A stretch of 6,269 nt of DNA, from NCBI GenBank assembly GCA_023417065.1, contig JAEZGH010000125.1, positions 1 to 6,269 of the forward strand, given 5' to 3'. A program made the translations under genes and the position numbers. The number at the start of each line of letters is the position of its first letter. The first letter of the stretch is position 1. Origin of the DNA: Bacteroidota bacterium. Lineage in GTDB: Bacteria; Bacteroidota; Bacteroidia; Cytophagales; Cyclobacteriaceae. The notes beneath the pieces were generated by a model. The model was not told where the DNA came from and did not search any database. It saw only the letters and a list, made by a program, of their open reading frames with translations. Of the stretch, positions 1 to 5,655 are shown piece after piece.

Positions 1-2
1 AT

Positions 3-1994
3 ATTACTGCGATGGAAATGACAAAGTGGTTCGACACTAACTATCATTACATAGTTCCCGAATTTCGTAAGAATCAGACCTTCAAATTATTCTCGACAAA
101 AGTCATTGACGAATACTACGAGGCGCAGCAGCTTGGGGTCAAAACAAAGCCAGTACTGATTGGTCCTGTCTCCTATCTTTTGCTCGGGAAGGAAAAAGAA
201 GATGGATTCGACAGAATTGATCTGATCAAAAAGCTTCTTCCGGTTTATATTGAGATCCTTAAAAAACTTGACAAGCTTAACGTTGAGTGGATTCAATTCG
301 ATGAACCTTTCCTCGCATTAGACCTTACAGACAAACAAAAGCGTGCATACGAATTTGCCTACGGTGAAATAAAAAAAGAATTCCCGCACCTAAAAACGGT
401 ACTGACAACTTACTTCGAATCGTTGCGCGATAATGCAACACTTGCAGCATCGTTGCCAGTTTGTGTGTTGCACATCGATCTCGTACGCGCACCACAGCAG
501 CTCGAGGAGATTCTTGGGCTACTTCCGGATAAAATGACGCTTTCTTTAGGTGTTGTTGACGGCAGGAATGTTTGGAAGAATGACTTTACCAAATCACTTG
601 CTTTAATCGAAACAGCTACTTCAAAGTTAGGTCAGAAAAGAGTTATGATTGCACCGTCATGCTCTCTGATTCACTCCCCGTGCGATCTCGACCTTGAGAG
701 AAATGAAACGCAGTTACCAACGGAAATCAAGAACTGGATGGCCTTCGCCAAACAAAAGCTCGATGAGATTACTACACTCAAAGGACTGTCGAAAACGGAA
801 ACACGTGAGCAGTTTTCTGACAAGCTTGTTACAAATCAGAAGTCTGTTGAAAGCCGTAGGACATCAACTCTCATTCACAATCCAAGGGTGAAAGATCGCG
901 TGAACAAGATCACCGAGGCCGATGCAAAAAGGGTTAGTCCATTCGGTCAAAGGAAGGCGAAGCAAAAGGCCGCATTGAAACTTCCTCTATTTCCGACAAC
1001 CACCATTGGCTCATTCCCTCAAACAACAGAAGTAAGAAGCTGGCGTGCAAAATGGAAGAAGGGAGATCTGACAGATGCACAATATGACAAGCTATTAAAA
1101 GACGAAACCGAGAAAGCTATTCGCTGGCAGGAAGACATTGGTATTGATGTTCTCGTTCACGGTGAATTTGAACGAAATGATATGGTTGAATATTTCGGAG
1201 AACAGTTGGCAGGCTATGTCTTTTCATCAAATGGCTGGGTACAGAGTTATGGATCACGTTGCGTAAAACCTCCTATCATTTTTGGTGATGTATCCAGACC
1301 AAATGCTATGACTGTTGCATGGTCAGCATTCGCACAATCGCTTACCAGGCATCACATGAAAGGAATGCTTACCGGACCTGTTACCATTCTTCAGTGGTCA
1401 TTCGTTCGCGATGATCAGCCGCGTTCAGTCACTACCAACCAGATTGCGCTTGCCATTCGCGATGAAGTTGTCGATTTGGAGAAAGCAGGAATTAAGATCA
1501 TCCAGATCGATGAACCTGCCATTCGTGAAGGTTTGCCTCTCAGAAGATCTGATTGGAAAGCATATCTCGACTGGGCCGTAAAGGCATTCCGCATTTCGGC
1601 AAGTGGAGTGAAAGATGAAACACAGATTCACACGCACATGTGCTACTCTGAGTTCAACGACATCATTGATAGCATTGCTGCGATGGATGCAGATGTGATC
1701 ACCATCGAATGCTCTCGTTCTCAGATGGAACTACTCGATGCGTTTGCCGACTTCAAATATCCAAACGAAATCGGTCCGGGTGTCTACGATATTCACTCAC
1801 CTCGAGTACCATCGAAAGACGAAATGGTTTACTTGATGAACAAAGCGAAAGCGGTTATTCCTGCCGATCAACTCTGGATCAACCCCGACTGTGGCTTAAA
1901 AACGCGTCATTGGGACGAGACAAAGAAAGCCTTGATCGAAATGGTTCAAGCGGCAAAGGAACTCCGTTTACCTGTGAAAGAAGGAGTAGTTTAA
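3..1994 (+). CDS. metE: Cobalamin-independent methionine synthase MetE, 5'-partial
   Basis: Catalyses transfer of the methyl group from 5-methyltetrahydropteroyltri-glutamate to homocysteine, the last step of methionine synthesis, in the cytoplasm. The frame is open to the left edge, so the ATG at base 12 is an internal methionine (context AMEMTKWFDTNYHY, strongly MetE-like). Counting from that Met, the zinc ligands are H542, C544 (motif HTHMC), E566 (ITIECSRS) and C627 (NPDCGLKTR). All lie exactly 99 residues before E. coli H641, C643, E665 and C726, so about 100 N-terminal residues lie outside the window and the rest is essentially full length. Residues 1 to about 300 are the end of the N-terminal barrel and 325-650 the catalytic C-terminal barrel (TTIGSFPQT at 329-337). 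No damage is seen. The upstream regulatory region is not in the window. A terminator follows 8 bases after the stop. Confidence 0.98.
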   Translation: MTAMEMTKWFDTNYHYIVPEFRKNQTFKLFSTKVIDEYYEAQQLGVKTKPVLIGPVSYLLLGKEKEDGFDRIDLIKKLLPVYIEILKKLDKLNVEWIQFDEPFLALDLTDKQKRAYEFAYGEIKKEFPHLKTVLTTYFESLRDNATLAASLPVCVLHIDLVRAPQQLEEILGLLPDKMTLSLGVVDGRNVWKNDFTKSLALIETATSKLGQKRVMIAPSCSLIHSPCDLDLERNETQLPTEIKNWMAFAKQKLDEITTLKGLSKTETREQFSDKLVTNQKSVESRRTSTLIHNPRVKDRVNKITEADAKRVSPFGQRKAKQKAALKLPLFPTTTIGSFPQTTEVRSWRAKWKKGDLTDAQYDKLLKDETEKAIRWQEDIGIDVLVHGEFERNDMVEYFGEQLAGYVFSSNGWVQSYGSRCVKPPIIFGDVSRPNAMTVAWSAFAQSLTRHHMKGMLTGPVTILQWSFVRDDQPRSVTTNQIALAIRDEVVDLEKAGIKIIQIDEPAIREGLPLRRSDWKAYLDWAVKAFRISASGVKDETQIHTHMCYSEFNDIIDSIAAMDADVITIECSRSQMELLDAFADFKYPNEIGPGVYDIHSPRVPSKDEMVYLMNKAKAVIPADQLWINPDCGLKTRHWDETKKALIEMVQAAKELRLPVKEGVV

Positions 1995-2001
1995 ATTTAT
2001 T

Positions 2002-2037
2002 TGCCGGAGTGAATCAACCGCTCCGGCATCTTTATTT
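2002..2037 (+). terminator. Rho-independent terminator after metE
   Basis: A perfect 8-bp stem, TGCCGGAG (2002-2009) with CTCCGGCA (2021-2028), can be extended inward by a T-G and a G-C pair to leave a 7-base loop. It is followed by the T-rich tail TCTTTATTT. It should end the metE transcript and separates metE from the next gene, whose first possible start is only 4 bases beyond. Some read-through could still feed the downstream genes. Confidence 0.85.
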
Positions 2038-2040
2038 GAC

Positions 2041-2277
2041 ATGAAACATGAAATGAAATATTGTGCACGTTGCACAAATAGCTTTGAATGCAAAGTTGGA
2101 TCTGTGAATCTTTGTCAATGCAGTGTGGTAAAGCTAAGTGATGCCGAACGTGCTTACATCCAATCATTGTTCACTGACTGCCTTTGTGCTGAATGTATGA
2201 AAGCGTTAAAGGGTGAATATCATGCGCGAAACTTAAAAGAAAAGCTCAAGCACCTTTTACGGAAAGTGATTTCATGA
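2041..2277 (+). CDS. Small cysteine-rich CWC-family protein
   Basis: A 78-residue protein with eight cysteines, resembling the small 'cysteine-rich CWC' family, whose function is unknown. The pattern is C-x2-C near the N-terminus (YCARC), FEC six residues later, then LCQC in place of the usual CWC motif, and CLCAEC near residues 47-52. The paired cysteines suggest a metal site, probably zinc (inference). The C-terminal 20 residues are basic (KEKLKHLLRK). Two starts are possible: ATG 2041, immediately after the metE terminator, or ATG 2053 (MKYCARC), which looks more like family N-termini. There is no convincing Shine-Dalgarno. The stop overlaps the start of the next gene by 4 bases (ATGA), so the two are probably co-translated. 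Family assignment is by motif pattern only. Confidence 0.8.
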   Translation: MKHEMKYCARCTNSFECKVGSVNLCQCSVVKLSDAERAYIQSLFTDCLCAECMKALKGEYHARNLKEKLKHLLRKVIS

Positions 2278-2756
2278 AGCGAAGATCAAAAATATCTCAT
2301 CACCCGTTGCTCTGCTGGGACATTGCATCACAGGCGGTATATCGAAGAAAACATTTCTATGAAATCACCGAATTTGAAAAAGCACATAAACACTTCAAAT
2401 GGAATTTTGATTTACCGTCAATGAAGGAACGGGACTTTGAATCGATTGTTTTGACAGACGTGAATGAGCTTATTATCTGGACCAGCCCTGGCTTTAAATC
2501 AATGACTGGCTACACACGAGCTTTTGCCATAGGGAGGAACCCAAGCTTCCTTCAAGGTAAAGACACCGATAAAAAAGCTAAGCAAAAAATCAGATCGGCT
2601 ATCGAGCAATTAGAACCAATAGAAGGAACATTAGTCAACTACAGAAAAGACGGCACGCCATACTATTGCCATCTCGACATTCTCCCGTTGTTTTCACCAG
2701 CCGGTGAATTGGTAAATTTTATTGCTTTCGAACAAGAAGTAAACACGCTAACATGA
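2274..2756 (+). CDS. Single-domain PAS protein, LOV-like but without the photoactive cysteine
   Basis: A 160-residue cytoplasmic protein. Residues 1-50 are a basic N-terminal extension and 53-157 form one PAS domain. No kinase, GGDEF or HTH output domain is attached. The core closely resembles LOV flavin-binding PAS domains: GYTRAFAIGRNPSFLQG (79-95) aligns with the GxNCRFLQ signature, and NYRKDGTPYY (122-131) with the second flavin-contact segment. The cysteine that forms the flavin adduct is replaced by P90, the second conserved Asn appears as C132, and the Gln of the last strand as E153. Classical LOV photochemistry is therefore unlikely. The protein may bind flavin or another ligand, or act only by protein contact. 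It starts inside the stop of the upstream CWC gene (ATGA), and its own stop overlaps the ATG of the next short frame (ATGA at 2753-2756), which indicates a translationally coupled unit. Confidence 0.9.
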   Translation: MKRRSKISHHPLLCWDIASQAVYRRKHFYEITEFEKAHKHFKWNFDLPSMKERDFESIVLTDVNELIIWTSPGFKSMTGYTRAFAIGRNPSFLQGKDTDKKAKQKIRSAIEQLEPIEGTLVNYRKDGTPYYCHLDILPLFSPAGELVNFIAFEQEVNTLT

Positions 2757-2821
2757 CTTTAGAAGAGAGAACCAAGAATTCAATCACACGAGTATTAAAG
2801 GCAGTTTATAATACTCCCTAA
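2753..2821 (+). pseudogene. Start of an unidentified third gene, cut off by the IS
   Basis: The ATG overlaps the stop of the PAS gene by 4 bases, repeating the coupling seen one gene earlier, so this frame is likely a real gene start. It reads MTLEERTKNSITRVLKAVY, then NTP and a TAA at 2819-2821. The last codons and the stop lie at the IS left end (terminal repeat from 2812), so only about 19-20 native codons remain. The fragment is too short to assign; an amphipathic N-terminal helix is plausible. No continuation exists on the right side of the IS, where DNA of a different kind follows. It could instead be a chance frame of 22 codons. Confidence 0.5.
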
Positions 2822-2834
2822 AATCTAGACCACT
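2812..2834 (+). repeat. IS terminal inverted repeat, left
   Basis: TACTCCC and TAGACCACT are separated by 7 mostly unmatched bases. Both blocks recur inverted at 4122-4144 with the same spacing, giving 17 of 23 matching positions. TGGTTAA at 2834-2840 also recurs inverted as TTAACCA (4085-4091) in the right arm, which may mark a secondary transposase contact (inference). Confidence 0.75.
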
Positions 2835-2856
2835 GGTTAAGTTAAAAAACAACAAC

Positions 2857-2864
2857 TAACTTTG
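2857..2864 (+). promoter_or_regulatory. Bacteroidota-type -7 promoter element for the transposase
   Basis: TAACTTTG matches the TAnnTTTG -7 consensus of Bacteroidota housekeeping promoters exactly and ends 9 bases before the orfA ATG. A leader this short is common for such promoters. No clear TTG-type -33 element is visible at the usual distance, so strength is uncertain. Confidence 0.5.
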
Positions 2865-2873
2865 TGGACGAAG

Positions 2874-3167
2874 ATGAAAAAAGAGAGAAGGAAATTTACC
2901 GCTGAATTTAAAGCGCGGGTCGCCATCGAAGCGATCAAGGAAAAGCACACGCTTGCCGAGTTGGCGAAGCGATTCGAGGTGCATCCAGTTCAAATCACTA
3001 CATGGAAGAAGGAGTTTCTCAAAAATGCTGGAGCTGCTTTTGAAAAAGAATCATCCGATCAGGATTTTGAGAAGGAAAAGCAAGAGCTGTTTGCTAAGAT
3101 CGGGCAGCTAGAGGTGGAACGTGACTGGCTAAAAAAAATTTCAAGGCAATGGGGTCTGATGAAGTAA
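2874..3167 (+). CDS. IS3-family transposase OrfA (DNA-binding subunit)
   Basis: 97 residues from the ATG at 2874. A TTG at 2862 is in frame but lies across the promoter element, so it is rejected as the start. Residues 8-49 form the IS3/IS911 OrfA helix-turn-helix: KFTAEFKARVAIEAI, then TLAELAKRFEVHPVQITTWK. It is followed by a leucine zipper with perfect heptads F65, L72, L79, L86. OrfA of this family binds the IS ends and regulates transposition; fused to OrfB by frameshifting it gives the transposase. The A8 run at 3131-3138 lies at codons 87-88, so the fusion would keep the zipper and replace only the last 9 residues (ISRQWGLMK). Confidence 0.93.
   Translation: MKKERRKFTAEFKARVAIEAIKEKHTLAELAKRFEVHPVQITTWKKEFLKNAGAAFEKESSDQDFEKEKQELFAKIGQLEVERDWLKKISRQWGLMK
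3131..3137 (+). promoter_or_regulatory. Programmed -1 ribosomal frameshift site of the IS
   Basis: In the orfA frame the sequence reads CTA AAA AAA ATT, which gives the slippery heptamer A_AAA_AAA. A -1 slip continues AAT TTC AAG GCA and then enters orfB at its ATG, giving an OrfAB fusion of about 369 residues. A Shine-Dalgarno-like GAGGTGG lies about 13 bases upstream (3111-3117), where such sites stimulate slippage in other bacteria. Downstream, CTGATG (3156-3161) can pair with CATCAG (3193-3198) around a GGCC/GGCC hairpin, but this is further from the slip site than usual. Confidence 0.7.
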
Positions 3168-3982
3168 GGGCGGCAATCGGGCCAAATGGCCACATCAGCA
3201 TTCGACGCCAGTGTGAACTGCTTGAAGTAAACCGGAGCAGCATCTACTACCAACCGAAGGGCGAAAGCGATGAGAACTTGGAAGTCATGCAATTGATGGA
3301 TAAACGGCATCTAAATCATCCAACGCATGGTGTGTTACAGATGCAAGACTTTCTGTTTGCAATGGGTCTAGTCGTGAACGTAAAGCGTATCAGAAGATTG
3401 CTTCGCTTAATGGGCATTATGGCTCACTATCCGAAGCGTAATCTAAGCAAGCTGGGTAAAGCTCATTACGTTCGGCCTTATTTACTTCGCAACATGGAGA
3501 TCACGCATGTAAATCAAGTATGGGCAATTGATATCACCTACATACCGATGGCGCATGGTTTTATGTTCTTGACAGCAATCATTGACCTGCATAGCCGTTT
3601 TGTAGTGGGCTGGAGCCTTCACAACAGTTTAGACGCCGAGAACTGCCTCGATGTCTTGAAGAAGGCTATACGACGATATGGGAAGCCTGAGATCATCAAT
3701 TCTGACCAGGGCAGTCAGTTCACATGCGCGCTTTGGACTGAGTACCTGGAGCAAGAGAAGATCAAAATCAGTATGGACGGCAAGGGTCGTGCTACTGACA
3801 ACATTTTTATTGAAAGGCTCTGGAGAACCATAAAACAAGACTACGTATACTTGCATCCGGTGAATGACGGAATCGAGTTGTATCACGGACTTAAGAAGTT
3901 CATAGACTTCTACAACTACGAGAAAACGCACCAGGGCATTGGACGAATTCCCCCGGCAGAACTTTATCAACAAGCCGCGTGA
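3149..3982 (+). CDS. IS3-family transposase OrfB (DDE catalytic subunit)
   Basis: 277 residues with a retroviral-integrase type catalytic core. An N-terminal HTH_21-like segment (residues 14-36, HISIRRQCELLEVNRSSIYY) precedes the RNase-H fold. The acidic triad is D128 (WAIDITYI), D186 (NSDQGSQF) and E222 (DNIFIERLWRTIK), with 35 residues between the second Asp and the Glu, the D-D(35)-E spacing of the IS3 family. The C-terminus has the usual YEKTHQGIGRIPPAELY. The frame is -1 relative to orfA and overlaps it by 19 bases. OrfB is probably made mainly as the C-terminal part of OrfAB, though an ATG start at 3149 is available. No truncation or missing residue is seen. Confidence 0.96.
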   Translation: MGSDEVRAAIGPNGHISIRRQCELLEVNRSSIYYQPKGESDENLEVMQLMDKRHLNHPTHGVLQMQDFLFAMGLVVNVKRIRRLLRLMGIMAHYPKRNLSKLGKAHYVRPYLLRNMEITHVNQVWAIDITYIPMAHGFMFLTAIIDLHSRFVVGWSLHNSLDAENCLDVLKKAIRRYGKPEIINSDQGSQFTCALWTEYLEQEKIKISMDGKGRATDNIFIERLWRTIKQDYVYLHPVNDGIELYHGLKKFIDFYNYEKTHQGIGRIPPAELYQQAA

Positions 3983-4018
3983 ATTTTTTTTAAAGCGGAG
4001 CGCTTCGCGCATCCTCTG

Positions 4019-4103
4019 AATGTTGAAATGTGGATAACTCCAAAGGAAAGAAGGAAGGTCAAAAGAAGATAAGTAGTTTTGGAGTTAACCACATTCCAAC
4101 ATT
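4019..4103. repeat. 26-bp subterminal hairpin in the IS right arm
   Basis: Bases 4019-4044 and 4078-4103 are inverted copies with 24 of 26 positions matching, around a 33-base, mostly purine loop (GGAAAGAAGGAAGG-type). It lies between the orfB stop and the right terminal repeat, where no gene is present. The left arm includes TGTGGATAA (4029-4037), a perfect inverse of the E. coli DnaA box TTATCCACA; the right arm has the one-mismatch TTAACCACA. A stem of this length could end transcription, block translation of transcripts entering from outside, or be a transposition-related structure. Which of these applies is not known. Confidence 0.8.
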
Positions 4104-4383
4104 AACTACAACAACGATAAAAGTGGTCTAAAGACCGGGGAGTACAAAAATTTGATTCCTCCATGTGTCCCGCTTGATTAGATAGTTGCTGAGTCTGCAT
4201 TGTTGTTTGTTCAGCCATCTTTATCAAACTGTCAATTTGCTTTTCCTTGTCTTTGTCTCGGGTAAATAGTTTAAAGAATGCATAAACTCCGGCAAGCACA
4301 CCAATCAATGCGCCTAATGCTTGAATCCAGTCTGTAACTGGTATTCCACCATAAATAAATTGTCCCGTTGTAGTGGTGTCCAT
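4102..4383 (-). pseudogene. Small membrane protein gene with its 3' end replaced by IS sequence
   Basis: The frame encodes 93 residues, but only about 79 are native. From residue 80 (codon at 4146-4144) it reads through the IS right end (CTPRSLDHFYRCCS) to a stop at 4102. The native part has a short N-terminus, one membrane segment (about residues 21-40, GALIGVLAGVYAFFKLF), then a strongly charged and polar stretch (TRDKDKEKQIDSLIKMAEQ) likely to be helical or coiled-coil. The layout is that of small one-span accessory membrane proteins of unknown function; the lost C-terminus may have been much larger. It starts 23 bases after the stop of the upstream 67-residue gene on the same strand, so it is the third gene of one unit. 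The attC-like site expected after it is missing, consistent with loss at the IS junction. Confidence 0.75.
4122..4144 (-). repeat. IS terminal inverted repeat, right
   Basis: AGTGGTCTA, 7 bases, GGGAGTA: the inverted counterpart of 2812-2834. Outside it the sequence is CAAAAAT, with no duplicate of the left flank. Confidence 0.75.
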
Positions 4384-4406
4384 AAAAATTTCGTAGGTAG
4401 TAATTT

Positions 4407-4610
4407 CTACTTCTCTCTTTGTAATCTTTGAAGCTTTTTTATGTCAATTGTTTCTTCTTGTCCGTTGGAGTGATTCCTAAATCTAAAAGTCCCCTTGTCC
4501 CTATCAAATTGTCCAAGGTAATTTCCCCAAAAGCCTTCTCCACCTTCATTTTGTAACCATATATAGTCACCATGACTTAATTTTAATATTTCAAAATCGT
4601 ATGTCGTCAT
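4407..4610 (-). CDS. Hypothetical 67-residue protein, second gene of a three-gene cassette
   Basis: I do not recognise the family. The frame stays open up to 4709, but the upstream part would lie inside the preceding gene. The ATG at 4610 (MTTYDFEILKL) is 10 bases after that gene's stop, behind a purine-rich GAGAAGAA ribosome-site candidate, and is preferred. The protein has no signal peptide or membrane segment. It is rich in aromatic residues and glycine (GDYIWLQNEGGEGFWGNY) with alternating strands and a basic end (KKLQRLQREK), compatible with a small beta-barrel such as an SH3-like fold (inference). The flanking genes each encode one membrane segment, so it may act on the inner face of the membrane with them. 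No functional motif is visible. Confidence 0.65.
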   Translation of the reverse strand: MTTYDFEILKLSHGDYIWLQNEGGEGFWGNYLGQFDRDKGTFRFRNHSNGQEETIDIKKLQRLQREK

Positions 4611-4620
4611 TTCTTCTCGA

Positions 4621-4884
4621 TTAGTATCCAGTGTAAACGGGTATCCGAACATAATTCTTATTTCCTCCGAAATCATAAAAAGCGTTAGAATGACCGTTAA
4701 TTGACTCAAGATTCACATCAATAGTATTGTCTACGCTAACACTTCCATTTACATGAGCGTCTATGCTATTAACAACTCTCACATTTTGGTTTGTCGGAAT
4801 GACCCCTGCATTTTGTAGTACTATAGCCCAAATTCCAAGAGCTATTACAATTAATACTAATCTGGTTGATTTACTTGTTTCCAT
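4621..4884 (-). CDS. Small membrane-anchored protein, first gene of a three-gene cassette
   Basis: 87 residues. An N-terminal membrane anchor (about residues 9-23, LVLIVIALGIWAIVL) follows a short basic start (METSKSTR), then an extracytoplasmic tail of about 60 residues. The tail is strand-rich and hydroxyl- and Asn-rich (VNGSVSVDNTIDVNLESING, 45-64) and ends in YVRIPVYTGY. No lipobox cysteine is present, so it is an uncleaved anchor rather than a lipoprotein. I recall similar small proteins from Bacteroidota accessory DNA, but no function is known. Its ATG at 4884 lies about 50 bases inside the cassette end at 4934. It is followed after 10 bases by the 67-residue gene and then by the truncated membrane gene, all on the same strand. 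Confidence 0.75.
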   Translation of the reverse strand: METSKSTRLVLIVIALGIWAIVLQNAGVIPTNQNVRVVNSIDAHVNGSVSVDNTIDVNLESINGHSNAFYDFGGNKNYVRIPVYTGY

Positions 4885-4927
4885 ATTTTAGTCCATTTTA
4901 AGTTGTTGTATCGTCCCTGAAAAATTA

Positions 4928-5059
4928 CCGCCAACGTTTAGCTATAAGACGTATGCGTGTAAATACCTACATCTTTGTCCCGCGTTGCTACCGAAATTTA
5001 GTAGCACACAAGTTAAGAACCTACAATACAGCATATGTATTATAGCTGTTGTTAGCAGC
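4928..5059 (-). repeat. attC-like site A (between the DUF2199 cassette and the three-gene cassette)
   Basis: A folded intergenic sequence of about 130 bases. Its ends carry GCCAAC (4930-4935) and GTTAGC (5051-5056), near-complementary like attC R' and R'' boxes. Inside these, GCTATAA (4941-4947) pairs perfectly with TTATAGC (5040-5046) and TATGC (4952-4956) with GCATA (5031-5035). A central hairpin TGCTAC/GTAGCA lies at 4986-5006. Read on the minus strand it follows the DUF2199 gene. Its GTTAGCAGC (5051-5059) is the exact inverse of GCTGCTAAC at the other end of that cassette (5656-5664), as expected if the cassette can close into a circle with a complete attC. The boxes deviate from the strict RYYYAAC/GTTRRRY consensus, so 'attC-like' is used. 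Confidence 0.72.
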
Positions 5060-5077
5060 TGCTCTGTCTCACCGCTC

Positions 5078-5638
5078 TCAATTACTATCTGCATTTCCGT
5101 GTCCGCTAGTCAGAATAATGTCAATAATTTGCAAAGCTTTCTCGAAGGTAATTCCTTTCTCCTGGTCAATAGTCAATGGATGGCCGTCCTCAATTAACTT
5201 TACAGTTGGAATAAGTCCAGCGTCATTCTCAATCGAAATCGTCTTTAGATTAAGCGTATCACCATAGGTCGGTATTGTCGTCTGCAGCCAACCAAAGTAC
5301 GGTTCTTCTTTAATTCTGTCTGGGTTGTCCCATAGTTGATTTCTCTTTCTAAAATTACTCTCACTTATTGAAGTCCAAACGTTAAAGATTAAATCTTTGT
5401 CGTTGTTATGAACCGGAATTGTCAGTCTGCCGCGATGAAAAAAATGTTGTCCGTCAACAACGCAAAGACTTTCTGCTCCTTCGATTCTTTTTTCTCTTTC
5501 ATCTGCTGGAATTCCAGAAGCATAGTCCGGAAAATCATTTCCAAAGGTAAATGGTAATTCATTGTACTCTTGTCCGCAACAAGAACATTGATAAACTGTC
5601 CCCTTGTCTGTCTTTATGCTTTTTAATTTCAAGATCAA
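5078..5638 (-). CDS. DUF2199-like protein, gene cassette
   Basis: 186 residues, matching by eye the DUF2199 family of cytoplasmic proteins of unknown function (family proteins are about this length). Features are a CxCC cluster near the N-terminus (YQCSCCGQEY, cysteines 18, 20, 21), possibly a metal site; LCVVDGQHFFHRGRL (58-72); VWTSISESNF (87-96); YFGWL (114-118); and HPL with DQEKGI (153-163). No ATG is available at the start. The best start is TTG at 5638, with another TTG two codons later, about 25 bases inside the cassette end, so there is little room for a promoter. The gene stands alone between two attC-like sites and fills its cassette (about 4934-5663). It ends about 20 bases before site A. 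No damage is seen. Confidence 0.85.
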   Translation of the reverse strand: MILKLKSIKTDKGTVYQCSCCGQEYNELPFTFGNDFPDYASGIPADEREKRIEGAESLCVVDGQHFFHRGRLTIPVHNNDKDLIFNVWTSISESNFRKRNQLWDNPDRIKEEPYFGWLQTTIPTYGDTLNLKTISIENDAGLIPTVKLIEDGHPLTIDQEKGITFEKALQIIDIILTSGHGNADSN

Positions 5639-5655
5639 ATTTATTTTACAGAGTT

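Larger units (their letters stand above)
2812..4144 (+). mobile_element. IS3-family insertion sequence, about 1.33 kb
   Basis: The element has two overlapping frames (orfA, orfB) in the IS3-family arrangement and imperfect terminal inverted repeats of 23 positions. Left is TACTCCC (2812-2818), 7 bases, TAGACCACT (2826-2834). Right is AGTGGTCTA (4122-4130), 7 bases, GGGAGTA (4138-4144). Both blocks are perfect, with the same spacing. The true tips may lie 1-2 bases further out, since the right end could finish as GTACA in the style of IS150-like elements. Flanking triplets are TAA and CAA, so no exact target duplication is seen. Both transposase frames are intact, so the element may be active. 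Left and right flanks carry unrelated truncated genes, which suggests a rearrangement at the IS rather than simple insertion. Confidence 0.88.

Noticed and set aside
1709..2044. Plus-strand open frame of 111 codons overlapping the end of metE
   Set aside because: It lies in another frame over a strongly conserved metE region and runs through the terminator; the product has no recognisable domain.
2274..2756. Blue-light LOV photoreceptor
   Set aside because: The sequence is LOV-like but the adduct-forming cysteine is proline (P90) and other flavin contacts are changed, so only 'LOV-like PAS' is claimed.
3629..4012. Minus-strand open frame of 127 codons under the transposase orfB
   Set aside because: Antisense to the conserved DDE core; no motif, explained as a shadow of orfB.
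4029..4037. DnaA box suggesting a replication origin
   Set aside because: A single perfect box plus one near match, both explained by the arms of one hairpin inside an IS; no AT-rich unwinding region, no further boxes, no dnaA or replication gene nearby.
4611..4709. Longer N-terminus for the 67-residue cassette protein
   Set aside because: The extension would lie entirely within the 3' part of the upstream gene; the ATG at 4610 has a suitable purine-rich site and normal spacing.
4985..5267. Plus-strand open frames across attC-like site A and the end of the DUF2199 gene
   Set aside because: They lie antisense to a convincing coding region and to a folded intergenic site, with low-complexity Ser/Val-rich products.
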